Positions 8,555 through 17,824 of a stretch of DNA of 64,000 nt are shown here, one piece after another (within the stretch, counting starts at the first letter, position 1; each line of letters begins with the position of its first letter). A program made the translations under genes and the position numbers. Source of the stretch: Bacteroidales bacterium (GTDB taxonomy: Bacteria > Bacteroidota > Bacteroidia > Bacteroidales > UBA932); the NCBI GenBank assembly GCA_029007435.1, contig JAQXHU010000037.1, positions 31,430 through 95,429 on the forward strand. The letters are read 5' to 3'. The notes under the pieces were generated by a model. It was given only the letters and a program-made list of their open reading frames with translations, searched no databases and was not told the origin of the DNA.

Positions 8555-9178
8555 ATGAGAAGGTATATAGCCCTGTTTGACCTTGACGGTGTGATTTTGG
8601 ACACTGAGAACTATTACACACAACTATGGAGCGAACTTGGAGAACATTTTTTCGGAGAGAAGAATTTCGGCATCAAAATCAAAGGACAAACTCTTGTGAA
8701 AATAATGGATGACTACTTCCCTTCCGAGACTGACAGAGATTTCATCATCGATAAACTTGATGATTTTGAGCGCAATATGCCGTACGATTATATTCCGGGC
8801 GCTGAACAGTTCATCCGTAGCCTGAAGTCATTCGGAATAAAGTCCGCTGTTGTGACAAGTTCCAATAAAGTGAAAATGGAGAATGTTTACAGGAAACATC
8901 CTGACATCAGGAATATGTTCGACTATATTCTTACAAGCGAAGATTTCACGGAATCCAAGCCTTCTCCTGAATGCTATCTGACCGGAATGAGACTTCTTGG
9001 AGGAAATCCGGAAACCTCGGTCGTGTTTGAGGATTCCTTAAGCGGCCTCCAGTCGGGAAAATCGTCAGGAGCATTCGTTGTCGGACTTACCACTACCAAT
9101 CCGTCAGAAACAGTCAGTCAGTACGCTGACCTCTTAATACCTGATTTCACAGGAGTCAGGCCTGATGAGATTTTTTAG
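8555..9178 (+). CDS. HAD-family hydrolase (beta-phosphoglucomutase-like subfamily)
   Basis: A 207-residue cytosolic HAD phosphatase with an alpha-helical cap. Motif I DLDGVILDTE (residues 9-18) carries the nucleophile Asp and general acid Asp. Motif II is the Thr/Ser of VVTSSNK near 107, motif III is the Lys of ESKPSPE near 147, and motif IV is FEDSLSGLQSG near 165. This is the subfamily of small phosphosugar phosphatases and mutases, and the substrate cannot be read from sequence. Its 3' end overlaps the convergent transporter gene by 23 bases. Confidence 0.9.
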   Translation: MRRYIALFDLDGVILDTENYYTQLWSELGEHFFGEKNFGIKIKGQTLVKIMDDYFPSETDRDFIIDKLDDFERNMPYDYIPGAEQFIRSLKSFGIKSAVVTSSNKVKMENVYRKHPDIRNMFDYILTSEDFTESKPSPECYLTGMRLLGGNPETSVVFEDSLSGLQSGKSSGAFVVGLTTTNPSETVSQYADLLIPDFTGVRPDEIF

Positions 9179-10538
9179 CGTTACTGTCCTTCACTCTTGC
9201 ACCATACACCGAAATCACAACGAAGCATATCAGGGGAAGTACGAATGAAACATTGACGGCCGGCATCGAAAACACCGTTTCAGTATCGATTATTGAAGCC
9301 TGGAGAGGAGGTAGCACACTTCCGCCGAGAATGGCCATTATAAGACCCGCAGAACCTAATTTCGCATCCTCTCCGGTGCCATCAAGAGCGATTCCATAAA
9401 TGGTTGGGAACATCAGGGACATACATATACTTATGGAAACAAGACAATAAAGTCCGGCACGTTCCTGAAGAAGAATAACTCCTGCGGAAAGCAGTATTCC
9501 GCCCAGTGCAAATATTGAAAGCATACGACCAGGCCTGAAATATTTGAGAAGGAAAGTGCATACAAATCTCGACAGGACGAAAAATATCATTGCAATGATA
9601 TTGTATCCCTGGGAAAGAACCTCGGCTGACTTTTCAGAGAGAACTCCGCTTGAATTTTCTCCTAAAAGTGACAGTATTCCCCTCTCGAAACCATTCGGAG
9701 CCGTTCCAGCAAGTATTGAAGTTCCATACTGGATAATGAATGTCCAGCACATTATCTGCGCACCGACATAGAAGAACTGCGCCAGGACACCTTCGCGATA
9801 GGATTTTCTTGAGAACAGTCTTTTTACAGTCGGTATGAAACTGGAATTTGCCCCATTGTCGGCATTCTTCGGCATTCTTGTAATGAAGATAATGACGAAT
9901 ATCACCGCAATCACCAATGATATTGAAAGATACGGGGCAATGAGAATGCTCAGGTCACTGTGTTTCATTATTTCGAACTCCTCAGGGGAAAGGAGTGCCC
10001 TGTCAGAGCAGCTCATCGGATCAAGACTGTTCTGTATGAAATTCATTGCTACGAACATTCCCAAAAGCGAGCCGCAGGGATTGAAACTTTGCGCAAGATT
10101 CAGGCGGCGGGTAGCAGTCGGTTCCGGTCCCATTGAAAGAATGTAAGGGTTGCAGGACGTCTCAAGGAATGAAAGACCGCAGGTCATTATGAAATACGCT
10201 GCAAGGAAGGGATAATATGAGCCCGTCTTCTCTGCCGGCAAGAAAAGGAAAGCCCCTAAAGCATAGAGTCCAAGTCCGACGAGGACACCTGACTTGTAGG
10301 AAAACTTCCTGATGAAGAGCGCAGCCGGTATTGCCATTGCGAAATATCCTCCGTAGAATGCAACCTGCACCAGAGCCCCGTCAGTGACACTCATCCTGAA
10401 AATCTTAGAGAACGCCTTTACCATCGGATTGGTGATGTCATTGGCAAATCCCCAGAGGGCGAAGCATAAAGTTATGAGAATGAACGGGATGACATAGCTG
10501 ATTCCGTCCTTGCTTAGTATCGGGGTTTCTTCTTTCAT
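9156..10538 (-). CDS. FucP/GluP-type sugar:H+ symporter (MFS)
   Basis: A 460-residue inner-membrane protein with about 12 hydrophobic helices and the look of the FHS (fucose-galactose-glucose) family. Features are the N-terminal FILITLCFALWGFANDITNP, GGYFAMAIPAALFIRKFSYK, and the ETSCNPYIL segment on helix 5. Family members import L-fucose, glucose/galactose or N-acetylglucosamine with protons; the specificity is not decided here. It is a single-gene unit with its own promoter. Confidence 0.9.
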   Translation of the reverse strand: MKEETPILSKDGISYVIPFILITLCFALWGFANDITNPMVKAFSKIFRMSVTDGALVQVAFYGGYFAMAIPAALFIRKFSYKSGVLVGLGLYALGAFLFLPAEKTGSYYPFLAAYFIMTCGLSFLETSCNPYILSMGPEPTATRRLNLAQSFNPCGSLLGMFVAMNFIQNSLDPMSCSDRALLSPEEFEIMKHSDLSILIAPYLSISLVIAVIFVIIFITRMPKNADNGANSSFIPTVKRLFSRKSYREGVLAQFFYVGAQIMCWTFIIQYGTSILAGTAPNGFERGILSLLGENSSGVLSEKSAEVLSQGYNIIAMIFFVLSRFVCTFLLKYFRPGRMLSIFALGGILLSAGVILLQERAGLYCLVSISICMSLMFPTIYGIALDGTGEDAKLGSAGLIMAILGGSVLPPLQASIIDTETVFSMPAVNVSFVLPLICFVVISVYGARVKDSNAKKSHQA

Positions 10539-10560
10539 TGAAAAAATGATTACTTTCAGA

Positions 10561-10594
10561 CAAAATTACCAAAATATTCCGACAGATAAACAAA
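10561..10594 (-). promoter_or_regulatory. Promoter of the sugar symporter gene
   Basis: On the minus strand TTTG is followed 22 bases later by TAATTTTG (TAnnTTTG), ending 22 bases before the start codon. The -33 box lies in the T-run of the glyS terminator. Confidence 0.6.
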
Positions 10595-10630
10595 AAGGAT
10601 GACTTGGAGTGAATACTCACAGGCCATCCT
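10591..10630 (-). terminator. Terminator of glyS
   Basis: Read on the minus strand, AGGATGGC pairs with GTCATCCT (one bulge) and is followed by TTTTTG. It overlaps the -33 box of the next gene. Confidence 0.7.
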
Positions 10631-10655
10631 CAGAATATTTTTTACAGCATTATGA

Positions 10656-12194
10656 CTACAGTCCCTTGAGAAGATTGGTCATACTTACTTTCCTGTCAAT
10701 CATCGCACGGAGTTCAGACACCGGAACGCGTACCTGTTCCATAGTGTCACGGTCACGTACAGTCACGCAATTGTCCTTGAGAGACTCGTGGTCAACAGTA
10801 ACACAGAAAGGAGTGCCTATCGCATCCTGACGGCGGTATCTCTTGCCTATGCTGTCTTTCTCGTCGTACTGGTAGTTGAAATCATATTTAATCTCATCAA
10901 CAACCTTCTGGGCGTACTCCGGAAGTCCGTCTTTCTTGATGAGAGGAAGCACTGCGACCTTGATTGGAGCGAGCGGGGCAGGAATTCCAAGCACAACCCG
11001 GGACTCTCCTCCCTCAAGTTCCTCAACTTTGTAAGAATGTGAAAGGACAGCCAGGAACATACGGTCAACACCGATGGATGTCTCAACACAGTATGGAGTG
11101 TAGCTCTCCCCTGTCTCCGGATCGTAATACTGAATCTTCTTTCCTGAGAGTTTGGCGTGATTTCCAAGATCGAAATCAGTTCTTGAGTGGATTCCTTCAA
11201 GTTCTTTGAATCCGAACGGGAAATTGAACTCTATGTCTGTAGCCGCATTTGCATAATGTGCGAGTTTCTCGTGGTCGTGGAAACGGTAATTCTCTGCTCC
11301 CATACCGAGATTGACGTGCCATTTCATCCTGTTGGCCTTCCATTTCTCGAAGAATTCCATTTCAGTTCCAGGCCTGCAGAAGAACTCCATTTCCATCTGC
11401 TCGAACTCCCTCATCCTGAATATGAACTGACGGGCCACAATCTCGTTGCGGAAAGCCTTTCCAATCTGGGCTATACCGAACGGAATCTTCATCCTGCCGG
11501 TCTTCTGGACGTTGAGATATTCAACGAAAATTCCCTGCGCTGTCTCAGGACGGAGATAAATCTTGTCATCTGCGTCTCCAGTGTTGCTGATCTGGGTGCT
11601 GAACATCAGGTTGAACTGACGCACGTCTGTCCAGTTAGCTGTGCCTGATATAGGGTCAACAATACCGCAGTCAAGAATAATCTGCTTGTACTCTTTGAGG
11701 TCATTCGCAGCCTCAGCTGCAACATAGCGGCTGTGAACCTGCTCATATTTCGCTTTCTCCCGGAGAACATTCGGATTTGTCTCGCGGAATTTGGCCTCAT
11801 CGAAATTCTCTCCGAATTTTTTGCGTCCTTTGGCAACTTCTTTCTCTATTTTTTCCTCGATTTTGCCGAGATAATCTTCAATCAAGTTGTCCGCCCTGTA
11901 TCTTTTCTTCGAATCTTTATTGTCAATGAGCGGATCATTGAACGCAGCTACGTGGCCAGATGCAACCCAGGTTTTAGGATGCATAAACACGCAGGAATCA
12001 ATTCCGACAACATTTTCGTGAAGACGGGTCATAGCCTCCCACCAGTAGCGCTTGATATTGTTCTTAAGTTCAACGCCCATCTGTCCATAATCATAAACGG
12101 CTGCAAGTCCGTCGTAAATCTCGCTTGAAGGAAATATGAAACCATATTCCTTGCAATGAGCCACCAAGACTTTGAAAAGTTCTTCCTGTGTCAT
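10656..12194 (-). CDS. glyS: Glycyl-tRNA synthetase, dimeric type
   Basis: A 512-residue class II aminoacyl-tRNA synthetase of the homodimeric, eukaryote/archaea-like GlyRS type that charges tRNA-Gly. Visible features are the N-terminal CKEYGFIFPSSEIYDGLAAVYDYGQMGVELKNN region split as in the family, RPETAQGIFVEY, FRMREFEQMEMEFF, and the C-terminal anticodon-binding domain with PLAPIKVAVLPL. The ATG at 12192-12194 gives the standard MTQEELF start; an in-frame start 39 bases upstream would add an unusual extension. The alpha2beta2 glyQ/glyS type is not needed when this form is present. Confidence 0.96.
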   Translation of the reverse strand: MTQEELFKVLVAHCKEYGFIFPSSEIYDGLAAVYDYGQMGVELKNNIKRYWWEAMTRLHENVVGIDSCVFMHPKTWVASGHVAAFNDPLIDNKDSKKRYRADNLIEDYLGKIEEKIEKEVAKGRKKFGENFDEAKFRETNPNVLREKAKYEQVHSRYVAAEAANDLKEYKQIILDCGIVDPISGTANWTDVRQFNLMFSTQISNTGDADDKIYLRPETAQGIFVEYLNVQKTGRMKIPFGIAQIGKAFRNEIVARQFIFRMREFEQMEMEFFCRPGTEMEFFEKWKANRMKWHVNLGMGAENYRFHDHEKLAHYANAATDIEFNFPFGFKELEGIHSRTDFDLGNHAKLSGKKIQYYDPETGESYTPYCVETSIGVDRMFLAVLSHSYKVEELEGGESRVVLGIPAPLAPIKVAVLPLIKKDGLPEYAQKVVDEIKYDFNYQYDEKDSIGKRYRRQDAIGTPFCVTVDHESLKDNCVTVRDRDTMEQVRVPVSELRAMIDRKVSMTNLLKGL

Positions 12195-12230
12195 AACAGT
12201 TTTTATTAGATTAATATATTCTTCAACTTG

Positions 12231-12238
12231 CAAAAATA
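12231..12238 (-). promoter_or_regulatory. Candidate -7 element of glyS
   Basis: The minus strand reads TATTTTTG in the 45-base gap between folK and glyS, 36 bases before the glyS ATG. It suggests glyS is transcribed separately from the suf/folK genes. Confidence 0.4.
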
Positions 12239-12239
12239 A

Positions 12240-12779
12240 TCATTTAGCCTGAAATATCTCCGGAAATTCTGATTTTATACCGTCATCTACAATCGACATA
12301 AGAGGCCTCATCACAAAATCTCTCTCCGCCATAAGAGGATGCGGAACCACAAGTTTCTTTGTATCAATGCGATACTTTCCGTAAAGAAGTATATCAATAT
12401 CAATGATTCTGGAATGATAAACCCTGTTTCCGAGAGTGTCAAACTCCATTTTGTCACGCCTTCCCATTGCCCATTCAATATTCTTGAACGCATTGAGAAG
12501 ATATATTGCCTCTTCAAGTCTATTATTCTCTGACAGTCTGATGTCCGTATTGCATAGCTGCATTTTGGTCTTGTCAGGAAAAAACTCTAGTCTGGAGACG
12601 CAATTCAAGAACTTCCTGTCAGATGTGAATCCCCACGGTTCAGTCTCGATTATTTCGGACACAGAACCGACTTTTACACCTGGAATATGCGAAATCAGAT
12701 TGAGAGCGGTCTCAATATTATTCTGCCTGTCCCCTATATTGGTGCCAAGAGAGATATATACATCTATCCGTCTGTCCAT
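12240..12779 (-). CDS. folK: HPPK, folate biosynthesis pyrophosphokinase
   Basis: A 179-residue cytosolic enzyme that pyrophosphorylates 6-hydroxymethyl-dihydropterin in folate synthesis. The conserved start ISLGTNIGDR, ETEPWGF, the catalytic-loop region, GRRDKMEFDTLGNRVYHSRIIDIDILLYG and VPHPLMAERDFV are all present. Around residues 73-90 there is an insertion of roughly 18 residues (TDIRLSENNRL) before the AIYLLNAFKNIE helix that most HPPKs lack. It starts 8 bases after the upstream gene and is the last gene of the suf-like operon. Confidence 0.93.
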   Translation of the reverse strand: MDRRIDVYISLGTNIGDRQNNIETALNLISHIPGVKVGSVSEIIETEPWGFTSDRKFLNCVSRLEFFPDKTKMQLCNTDIRLSENNRLEEAIYLLNAFKNIEWAMGRRDKMEFDTLGNRVYHSRIIDIDILLYGKYRIDTKKLVVPHPLMAERDFVMRPLMSIVDDGIKSEFPEIFQAK

Positions 12780-12787
12780 AAGCAGGC

Positions 12788-13162
12788 CTATTCATCGTCC
12801 ATTCCAAGTTCCACTTTAGCCTCTTCTGATAGCATGCTCTTGTCCCAGGCCGGTTCAAATACAAGTTCAATTGAACAAGATTTCACGCCGGGAACGTCTT
12901 CAACAGACACTTTGACGTCATTCATTACCTCATCAGCCATCGGACAATTCGGAGCTGTGAACGTCATCGTGATGAAAACATCGTGCTTTTTGTTGATTAC
13001 CAGTTCGTATATAAGTCCAAGATCGTAAATATTGACCGGTATTTCCGGATCAAAGACCTGCTTGAGAGCTTTGATTACGTCAGAATACAGAGGAGCGAGA
13101 GCTTTTGCGTCCTCAGCTGTCAACACTTCGTTATTATTATTTTTGTTTTCCATATTGTTCAT
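12788..13162 (-). CDS. MIP18/DUF59 family Fe-S assembly protein (SufT-like)
   Basis: A 124-residue protein with the DUF59 core: VFDPEIPVNIYDLGLIYEL, then FTAPNCPMADEVMNDV with the conserved Cys, then the C-terminal FEPAWDKSMLSEEAK. Family members help deliver iron-sulfur clusters to target proteins. The start may instead be the Met at position 4, skipping MNN. Its place between sufE and folK, 9 bases after sufE, supports an Fe-S role. Confidence 0.9.
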   Translation of the reverse strand: MNNMENKNNNNEVLTAEDAKALAPLYSDVIKALKQVFDPEIPVNIYDLGLIYELVINKKHDVFITMTFTAPNCPMADEVMNDVKVSVEDVPGVKSCSIELVFEPAWDKSMLSEEAKVELGMDDE

Positions 13163-13171
13163 TATAATATC

Positions 13172-13591
13172 TCACTGCAAGTACGCAGCCGCGGCAGTCT
13201 TTATTGTGGCGATCATCGATGCGAGACCGTTTGCCCTGGTAGGAGAAAGATTCTCTTTCAGGCCTATCTTCTCGATAAATGAAAAATCTGAGCCGCTGAT
13301 TTCTTCCGGTGTACGTCCAGAATAAACACTGATCAGCAGGGAAATAATACCTTTAGTGATTATCGCATCGCTGTCAGCTTTAAAATACAATCTTCCATTT
13401 TCTGTATTATAATCAAGCCAAACCCTTGATTGACAACCTTTTATAAGTTTATCATCAGTCTTTGCCGAATCTGGATACGGCTCAAGATTCTTGCCAAGCT
13501 CAATAAGATATTCATATTTATCAAGCCATTCGTCATACATAGAAAATGACTCAACTATTTCATTTTCAGCCTGCTGCAATGATTTTTCCAT
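13172..13591 (-). CDS. sufE: Sulfur acceptor protein SufE
   Basis: A 139-residue partner of SufS that takes persulfide sulfur onto its conserved Cys in KGCQSRVWL (near residue 54). The N-terminal EIVESFSMYDEWLDKYEYLIELG matches the family. It lies 26 bases downstream of sufS. SufBCD are not in the window, so the scaffold genes must be elsewhere. Confidence 0.94.
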   Translation of the reverse strand: MEKSLQQAENEIVESFSMYDEWLDKYEYLIELGKNLEPYPDSAKTDDKLIKGCQSRVWLDYNTENGRLYFKADSDAIITKGIISLLISVYSGRTPEEISGSDFSFIEKIGLKENLSPTRANGLASMIATIKTAAAAYLQ

Positions 13592-13617
13592 ATATTGTCA
13601 AATTAAATTATCTACAA

Positions 13618-14841
13618 TCATACAAGCATATTCACAGCTTTACTAAGACATTTGATGAAGTATTCAGCTTCCTCCATTGTATTATATGGAGAGAGTGAAA
13701 TACGCAACATTCCTGTGACACCGAAATGGTCCATAAGGGGTTCAGCACACATCTGTCCCGACCTTGCAGCGATTCCCATCTTGTCAAGTATAAGAGCTAC
13801 ATCTTCGTGATGGGCACCTTTGACAGAAAAAGAAAAAAGCGGAATTTTCATTTTATTGTCTTCAGGTGTTCCGTACAATGTTATTCTGTCATTATGCTTC
13901 AATGACTCATACAGATAATCCTGAACTGAATGCATATTTGAAACAAGTTCATCATCTTGCATTAGTTCAGCTGTTTCGATAGCCGGTTTCAAAGTCGGAA
14001 CACCAGCTATATTCTGAGTCCCGGCTTCGAATTTTTCCGGTAGCGGGGCGTAAGTCGTACCTGTGAATTTCACTGATGAAATCATCTCCCCTCCACCCAT
14101 ATAAGGAGGCATTGCTTCAAGATATTTCTTTTTCCCGTAAAGAACTCCCACTCCCGGAGCTGAATACATTTTATGTCCTGAAAATGCATAGAAATCGCAA
14201 TCTGTATCCCTTACATCCATTCCTCCGTGAACTATTCCCTGGGCACCGTCTATCAAAACAGGAATATTCTTGGAATGGCATATTCTGATAATTTCTTTGA
14301 CAGGATTGACAATTCCGAGAACGTTTGAAATCTGGGTGATTGCCGTGATTTTTGTCCTGGTCGTGATAAGATTATCAAGTTCTTTAATATTGAGAATTCC
14401 AGAATCATCAATTCTGAGCACCTTCAAGACAGCACCCTTTCTCTCGCACATCATCTGCCAAGGAACAATATTAGAGTGATGTTCCTCCTCAGTAACTATA
14501 ACCTCATCTCCTTCATTTATGAATTTTTCGCCAAAACAGAAAGCAACGAGATTTATCGAAGCAGTAGTTCCTGATGTAAAGATAATTTCTTCCCTGGTCT
14601 CCGCATTGATAAAATCTTTGACTATATCCCGTGTAGTCTCAAATTCATCTGTAGCGACTTCAGCCAGTCTATGTACTCCCCTATGAATATTCGCATTGAA
14701 TTCAGTAGACAGTTTATTCCATTTTTCAACCACTGACATTGGACGCTGACTCGTCGCAGCATTATCAAAATAGACTAAATCCTTTCCATAAACTTGTGTG
14801 GAAAGAATCGGAAAGTATTCTCTTAGTTCCTTTACTGTCAT
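13618..14841 (-). CDS. sufS: Cysteine desulfurase SufS
   Basis: A 407-residue PLP enzyme of the group II (SufS/CsdA) desulfurases that releases sulfur from cysteine for Fe-S cluster assembly. It shows the start YFDNAATSQRP, the PLP-binding SGHKMYSAPGVGVLYG with the Schiff-base Lys near residue 225, and the catalytic Cys in RSGQMCAEP near 360. It heads the sufS-sufE-DUF59-folK transcription unit. Confidence 0.95.
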   Translation of the reverse strand: MTVKELREYFPILSTQVYGKDLVYFDNAATSQRPMSVVEKWNKLSTEFNANIHRGVHRLAEVATDEFETTRDIVKDFINAETREEIIFTSGTTASINLVAFCFGEKFINEGDEVIVTEEEHHSNIVPWQMMCERKGAVLKVLRIDDSGILNIKELDNLITTRTKITAITQISNVLGIVNPVKEIIRICHSKNIPVLIDGAQGIVHGGMDVRDTDCDFYAFSGHKMYSAPGVGVLYGKKKYLEAMPPYMGGGEMISSVKFTGTTYAPLPEKFEAGTQNIAGVPTLKPAIETAELMQDDELVSNMHSVQDYLYESLKHNDRITLYGTPEDNKMKIPLFSFSVKGAHHEDVALILDKMGIAARSGQMCAEPLMDHFGVTGMLRISLSPYNTMEEAEYFIKCLSKAVNMLV

Positions 14842-14866
14842 ATAAGCAAGTCATAGTTTGAAATTG

Positions 14867-14874
14867 CAAATTTA
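14867..14874 (-). promoter_or_regulatory. Candidate -7 element of the sufS operon
   Basis: The minus strand reads TAAATTTG, 25 bases before the sufS start. A TTTG box lies 25 bases further upstream, a little too far for the usual spacing. Confidence 0.45.
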
Positions 14875-14908
14875 CTAAAGTAATCTTTCATTTAACAGTC
14901 AAATATCA

Positions 14909-14916
14909 TAATTTTG
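14909..14916 (+). promoter_or_regulatory. Candidate -7 element of ruvA
   Basis: TAATTTTG matches TAnnTTTG and lies 16 bases before the ruvA ATG, facing away from the sufS promoter. Confidence 0.5.
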
Positions 14917-14932
14917 CAAAAAACTATTGCTT

Positions 14933-15520
14933 ATGTACGAATATATAAAAGGTGAGGTAATTGAACTTTCTCCGGCTGATATAATTATCGAATGTGGAGG
15001 AATCGGCTACCATATTCTGATTTCACTGCAGACATACGAGGCGTTGAAAAACCAGAATAATTGTAAAGTATATATATTTCATTATCTGCGTGAAGACGAT
15101 GAACAGATTTACGGATTCGCCACAAAAGACGAGAGGGAACTCTTCAAATTACTGATAAGTGTTTCCGGAGTCGGAGTCGGTTCAGCAAGAATGATGCTGT
15201 CCTCACTTTCTGACGAAGAAATAAGAAATGCAATAATTGGAGAGGATGTACACAAAATAAAAAGCATTAAAGGAATCGGAGCGAAAACCGCCCAGAGACT
15301 GATTCTCGATCTTAAAGACAAAATAATAAAAGGAGGAGGAATCGACACATCCGGAAATATAATAAGCAACACCAGCAAGACCGTTGATGAAGCAACAATA
15401 GCTCTTTTAAATCTAGGTTTTACCAAAGCGAATATTTCGAAAATTATTCCGGATATTCTCAAAAAAGACCCACAGGCTTCAATTGAGACAATAATAAAAG
15501 AGGCACTGAAGAGATTATAA
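14933..15520 (+). CDS. ruvA: Holliday junction DNA helicase subunit RuvA
   Basis: A 195-residue DNA-binding protein that tetramerises on Holliday junctions and loads RuvB. An N-terminal OB fold (MYEYIKGEV...GIGYHI) precedes the helix-hairpin-helix region (SVSGVGVGSARMML, IKSIKGIGAKTAQRLILDL) and the flexible C-terminal domain III (ALLNLGFTKANI). The ATG at 14933 is chosen over an in-frame TTG 6 bases earlier. It ends 8 bases before a large palindrome. ruvB is in this window too but about 8 kb away and on the other strand. Confidence 0.95.
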   Translation: MYEYIKGEVIELSPADIIIECGGIGYHILISLQTYEALKNQNNCKVYIFHYLREDDEQIYGFATKDERELFKLLISVSGVGVGSARMMLSSLSDEEIRNAIIGEDVHKIKSIKGIGAKTAQRLILDLKDKIIKGGGIDTSGNIISNTSKTVDEATIALLNLGFTKANISKIIPDILKKDPQASIETIIKEALKRL

Positions 15521-15527
15521 TCTATAT

Positions 15528-15563
15528 ATTAAAAAGGTGTTCCACGTGGAACACCTTTTTAAT
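15528..15563. other. parS-type site inside a 36-bp perfect palindrome (also terminator-like)
   Basis: The core TGTTCCACGTGGAACA (15538-15553) is a perfect 16-bp palindrome matching the known bacterial parS consensus bound by ParB. The symmetry extends to 36 bp, adding AAAAAGG/CCTTTTT arms, so RNA from ruvA would also form a hairpin followed by T residues. A dual role as terminator and centromere site is inferred. Confidence 0.75.
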
Positions 15564-15747
15564 TATTTAAGTATCGCAAGTTGCGAATACGCACTACCAT
15601 TACCTATGATAAATTCCTACTGCCATCCTACCTGCTCGCCAAAAAAAATTATATAATTTGTAATCATTTCCAATAAATGAAAAGATATAATTTCAGACAG
15701 TAGATCTCAAAAGGAGTTGTTATACTCTGCAAAACTATAGGGAATAA

Positions 15748-17820
15748 TTATCTTCCGAAATGAATTAGCAATATAGATATATCAGAAGGAGAAATCCCGG
15801 AAATCCTGGAAGCCTGACCTATAGTTCGAGGATTATACTTTAAAAGTTTTTGGCGGCACTCAATCGACAATCCAGACACTTTATCAAAATCATAATTTTC
15901 AGGAATAACTAAATTTTCAAGATGAGAAATTTTATCTGCAAGTTGCTTTTCCCTGTCAATATATCCCCTATACTTGATTAATATTTCAGCATCAGATAAA
16001 ATTTCGGATACATATTTTTTTTCTATTATAGATTGAAGATTCGAATATATTTCTGTATCAAAATCTAAATTCTGATTAAAAGACAAAAGGAGCAAAGCGT
16101 CAAAATAAGATTGACAGAAAACATTATTATCAGAATTTAATCTATTAGAATTTCTAACTCCATCAACCGGAAAATTAATATCAGGGAAAGAATCAGATAC
16201 CTTAGTTAGAATCTCATTTAATAATTTTGTTCCACGTGGAACATTATTTAATAAATTACATATTGAAACTTTAGGCCTTGCAATAACATCTGATATTCGC
16301 TTTGACTCTTTCAGTGGTTCATCAAGTATTGAAAGTAAATAAGAATTGGCTTGATCTTTAGTAATATTAACAGATTCACAAAAATCAATAATAGTACTGA
16401 TGTCTGAATACTTTGACATAGTGTAAGAATACCTGAATTCGTCTGCCAAGCCAATATTATGTGAAAGTTCAGTCAATCTAAAATCAGCATTATCCTGTCT
16501 GAGAAGAATACGATATTCTGCCCTTGAAGTAAACATTCGATAAGGCTCATCTACTCCTTTTGTTATCAAATCATCAATCAAGACTCCAATATATGATTGG
16601 TCTCGATGGAGAATAATAGGATCCTTATCGTCAATAAATAGAGACGCATTAATTCCAGCTATCAAACCTTGGGCAGCAGCCTCCTCATACCCAGTAGTAC
16701 CATTAATTTGCCCTGCAAGGAAAAGTCCTTCGACAATTTTTGATTCTAATGAAGGTTTTAGCTGAACAGGATCAAAATAATCATATTCGACTGCATAAGC
16801 AGGCCTGAAAATTTTAGCGTTTTCAAATCCTTCAATAGTTCGAAGAGCTTTAATCTGAACATCCAAAGGCAGAGAAGATGAAAAGCCCTGGAGATAGTAT
16901 TCATCAGTAGTGCGTCCCTCAGGTTCAAGAAAAAGTTGATGAGAATCCTTATCAGAAAATGTTCTGAGTTTATCCTCAATACTCGGACAATAACGAGGTC
17001 CCTTTCCGTGAATCAATCCTGCAAAAAGCGGAGAGTCATTGAAACCGGAACGCAGAATATCATGAACCTTGGTATTAGTATGAAATATATAACAAGGCAT
17101 CTGCTCGTTACCATTCTGGACAGATGACAGGTATGGGAGGTATGAAAACTTTTCAGGATTTGAATCTCCGTATTGTACAAGCGACTTGGATAAATCAATA
17201 GACTTGATATCAATTCTTGGAGGAGTTCCAGTCTTCATCCGTGAAACTGAAATTCCCATCTGACTCAATTGTTCGGATAAACCGAGAGACGGTGACTCCC
17301 CTATCCTGCCACCGGCAAACTGAGTTCGACCTATAAAAATCTTACCATTAAGAAAGGTGCCTGTAGTCAGAACAACTGCCTGAGAATAAAAAATTGCACC
17401 GGTGATTGTACGTACACCTGAAATTTTTGAATTCTCAAAGAGAAAAGAAGCTGCAGAATCTATGTAAATATCTAATTTACAACTAGTTTCAAGAATCTTG
17501 CGCCAGTATAGTGAAAACTTGATTTTGTCGCATTGGGCACGAGGACTCCACATTGCAGGACCTTTTGAGCGATTGAGCATACGAAACTGCAGAGTGGATG
17601 CGTCAGTAACAATTCCGGTATAACCACCAAGAGCGTCAATCTCACGTACAATCTGTCCTTTCGCTATTCCACCAATAGAAGGATTGCAAGACATCCTGGC
17701 AAGACCAGTAAAATCCATTGTAAGAAGCAAAACGGATTTTCCCATATTGGCCGAAGCCATAGCCGCTTCACATCCGGAATGACCGCCTCCGACTACAATG
17801 ATATCATATCTCTCATTCAT
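15748..17820 (-). CDS. mnmG: tRNA uridine-5-carboxymethylaminomethyl modification enzyme MnmG (GidA)
   Basis: A 690-residue FAD enzyme that with MnmE modifies U34 of tRNAs reading NNA/NNG codons. It has the dinucleotide motif [12 protein letters not shown] (9-20), [28 protein letters not shown], the second Gly-rich motif [21 protein letters not shown] near 370, and the C-terminal MnmE-binding helices. It is about 60 residues longer than typical, with extra sequence in the C-terminal half (about residues 500-610). Codon use is strongly AT-rich, as for its neighbours. It follows ybeY by 4 bases. A parS-type palindrome lies inside its coding sequence, read as VPRGT. Confidence 0.96.
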   Translation of the reverse strand: MNERYDIIVVGGGHSGCEAAMASANMGKSVLLLTMDFTGLARMSCNPSIGGIAKGQIVREIDALGGYTGIVTDASTLQFRMLNRSKGPAMWSPRAQCDKIKFSLYWRKILETSCKLDIYIDSAASFLFENSKISGVRTITGAIFYSQAVVLTTGTFLNGKIFIGRTQFAGGRIGESPSLGLSEQLSQMGISVSRMKTGTPPRIDIKSIDLSKSLVQYGDSNPEKFSYLPYLSSVQNGNEQMPCYIFHTNTKVHDILRSGFNDSPLFAGLIHGKGPRYCPSIEDKLRTFSDKDSHQLFLEPEGRTTDEYYLQGFSSSLPLDVQIKALRTIEGFENAKIFRPAYAVEYDYFDPVQLKPSLESKIVEGLFLAGQINGTTGYEEAAAQGLIAGINASLFIDDKDPIILHRDQSYIGVLIDDLITKGVDEPYRMFTSRAEYRILLRQDNADFRLTELSHNIGLADEFRYSYTMSKYSDISTIIDFCESVNITKDQANSYLLSILDEPLKESKRISDVIARPKVSICNLLNNVPRGTKLLNEILTKVSDSFPDINFPVDGVRNSNRLNSDNNVFCQSYFDALLLLSFNQNLDFDTEIYSNLQSIIEKKYVSEILSDAEILIKYRGYIDREKQLADKISHLENLVIPENYDFDKVSGLSIECRQKLLKYNPRTIGQASRISGISPSDISILLIHFGR
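16228..16243. other. Second parS-type site, within mnmG
   Basis: TGTTCCACGTGGAACA is identical to the core of the ruvA-downstream site 690 bases away. Here it is coding sequence for V-P-R-G-T of MnmG, and the symmetry does not extend far beyond the 16 bases. Two identical 16-mers this close are not expected by chance. Confidence 0.75.
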
Positions 17821-17824
17821 AAAC

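Noticed and set aside
15565..15745. Origin candidate in the A/T-rich gap between ruvA and mnmG
   Set aside because: It lacks DnaA-box-like 9-mers; only the parS-type palindrome is notable.
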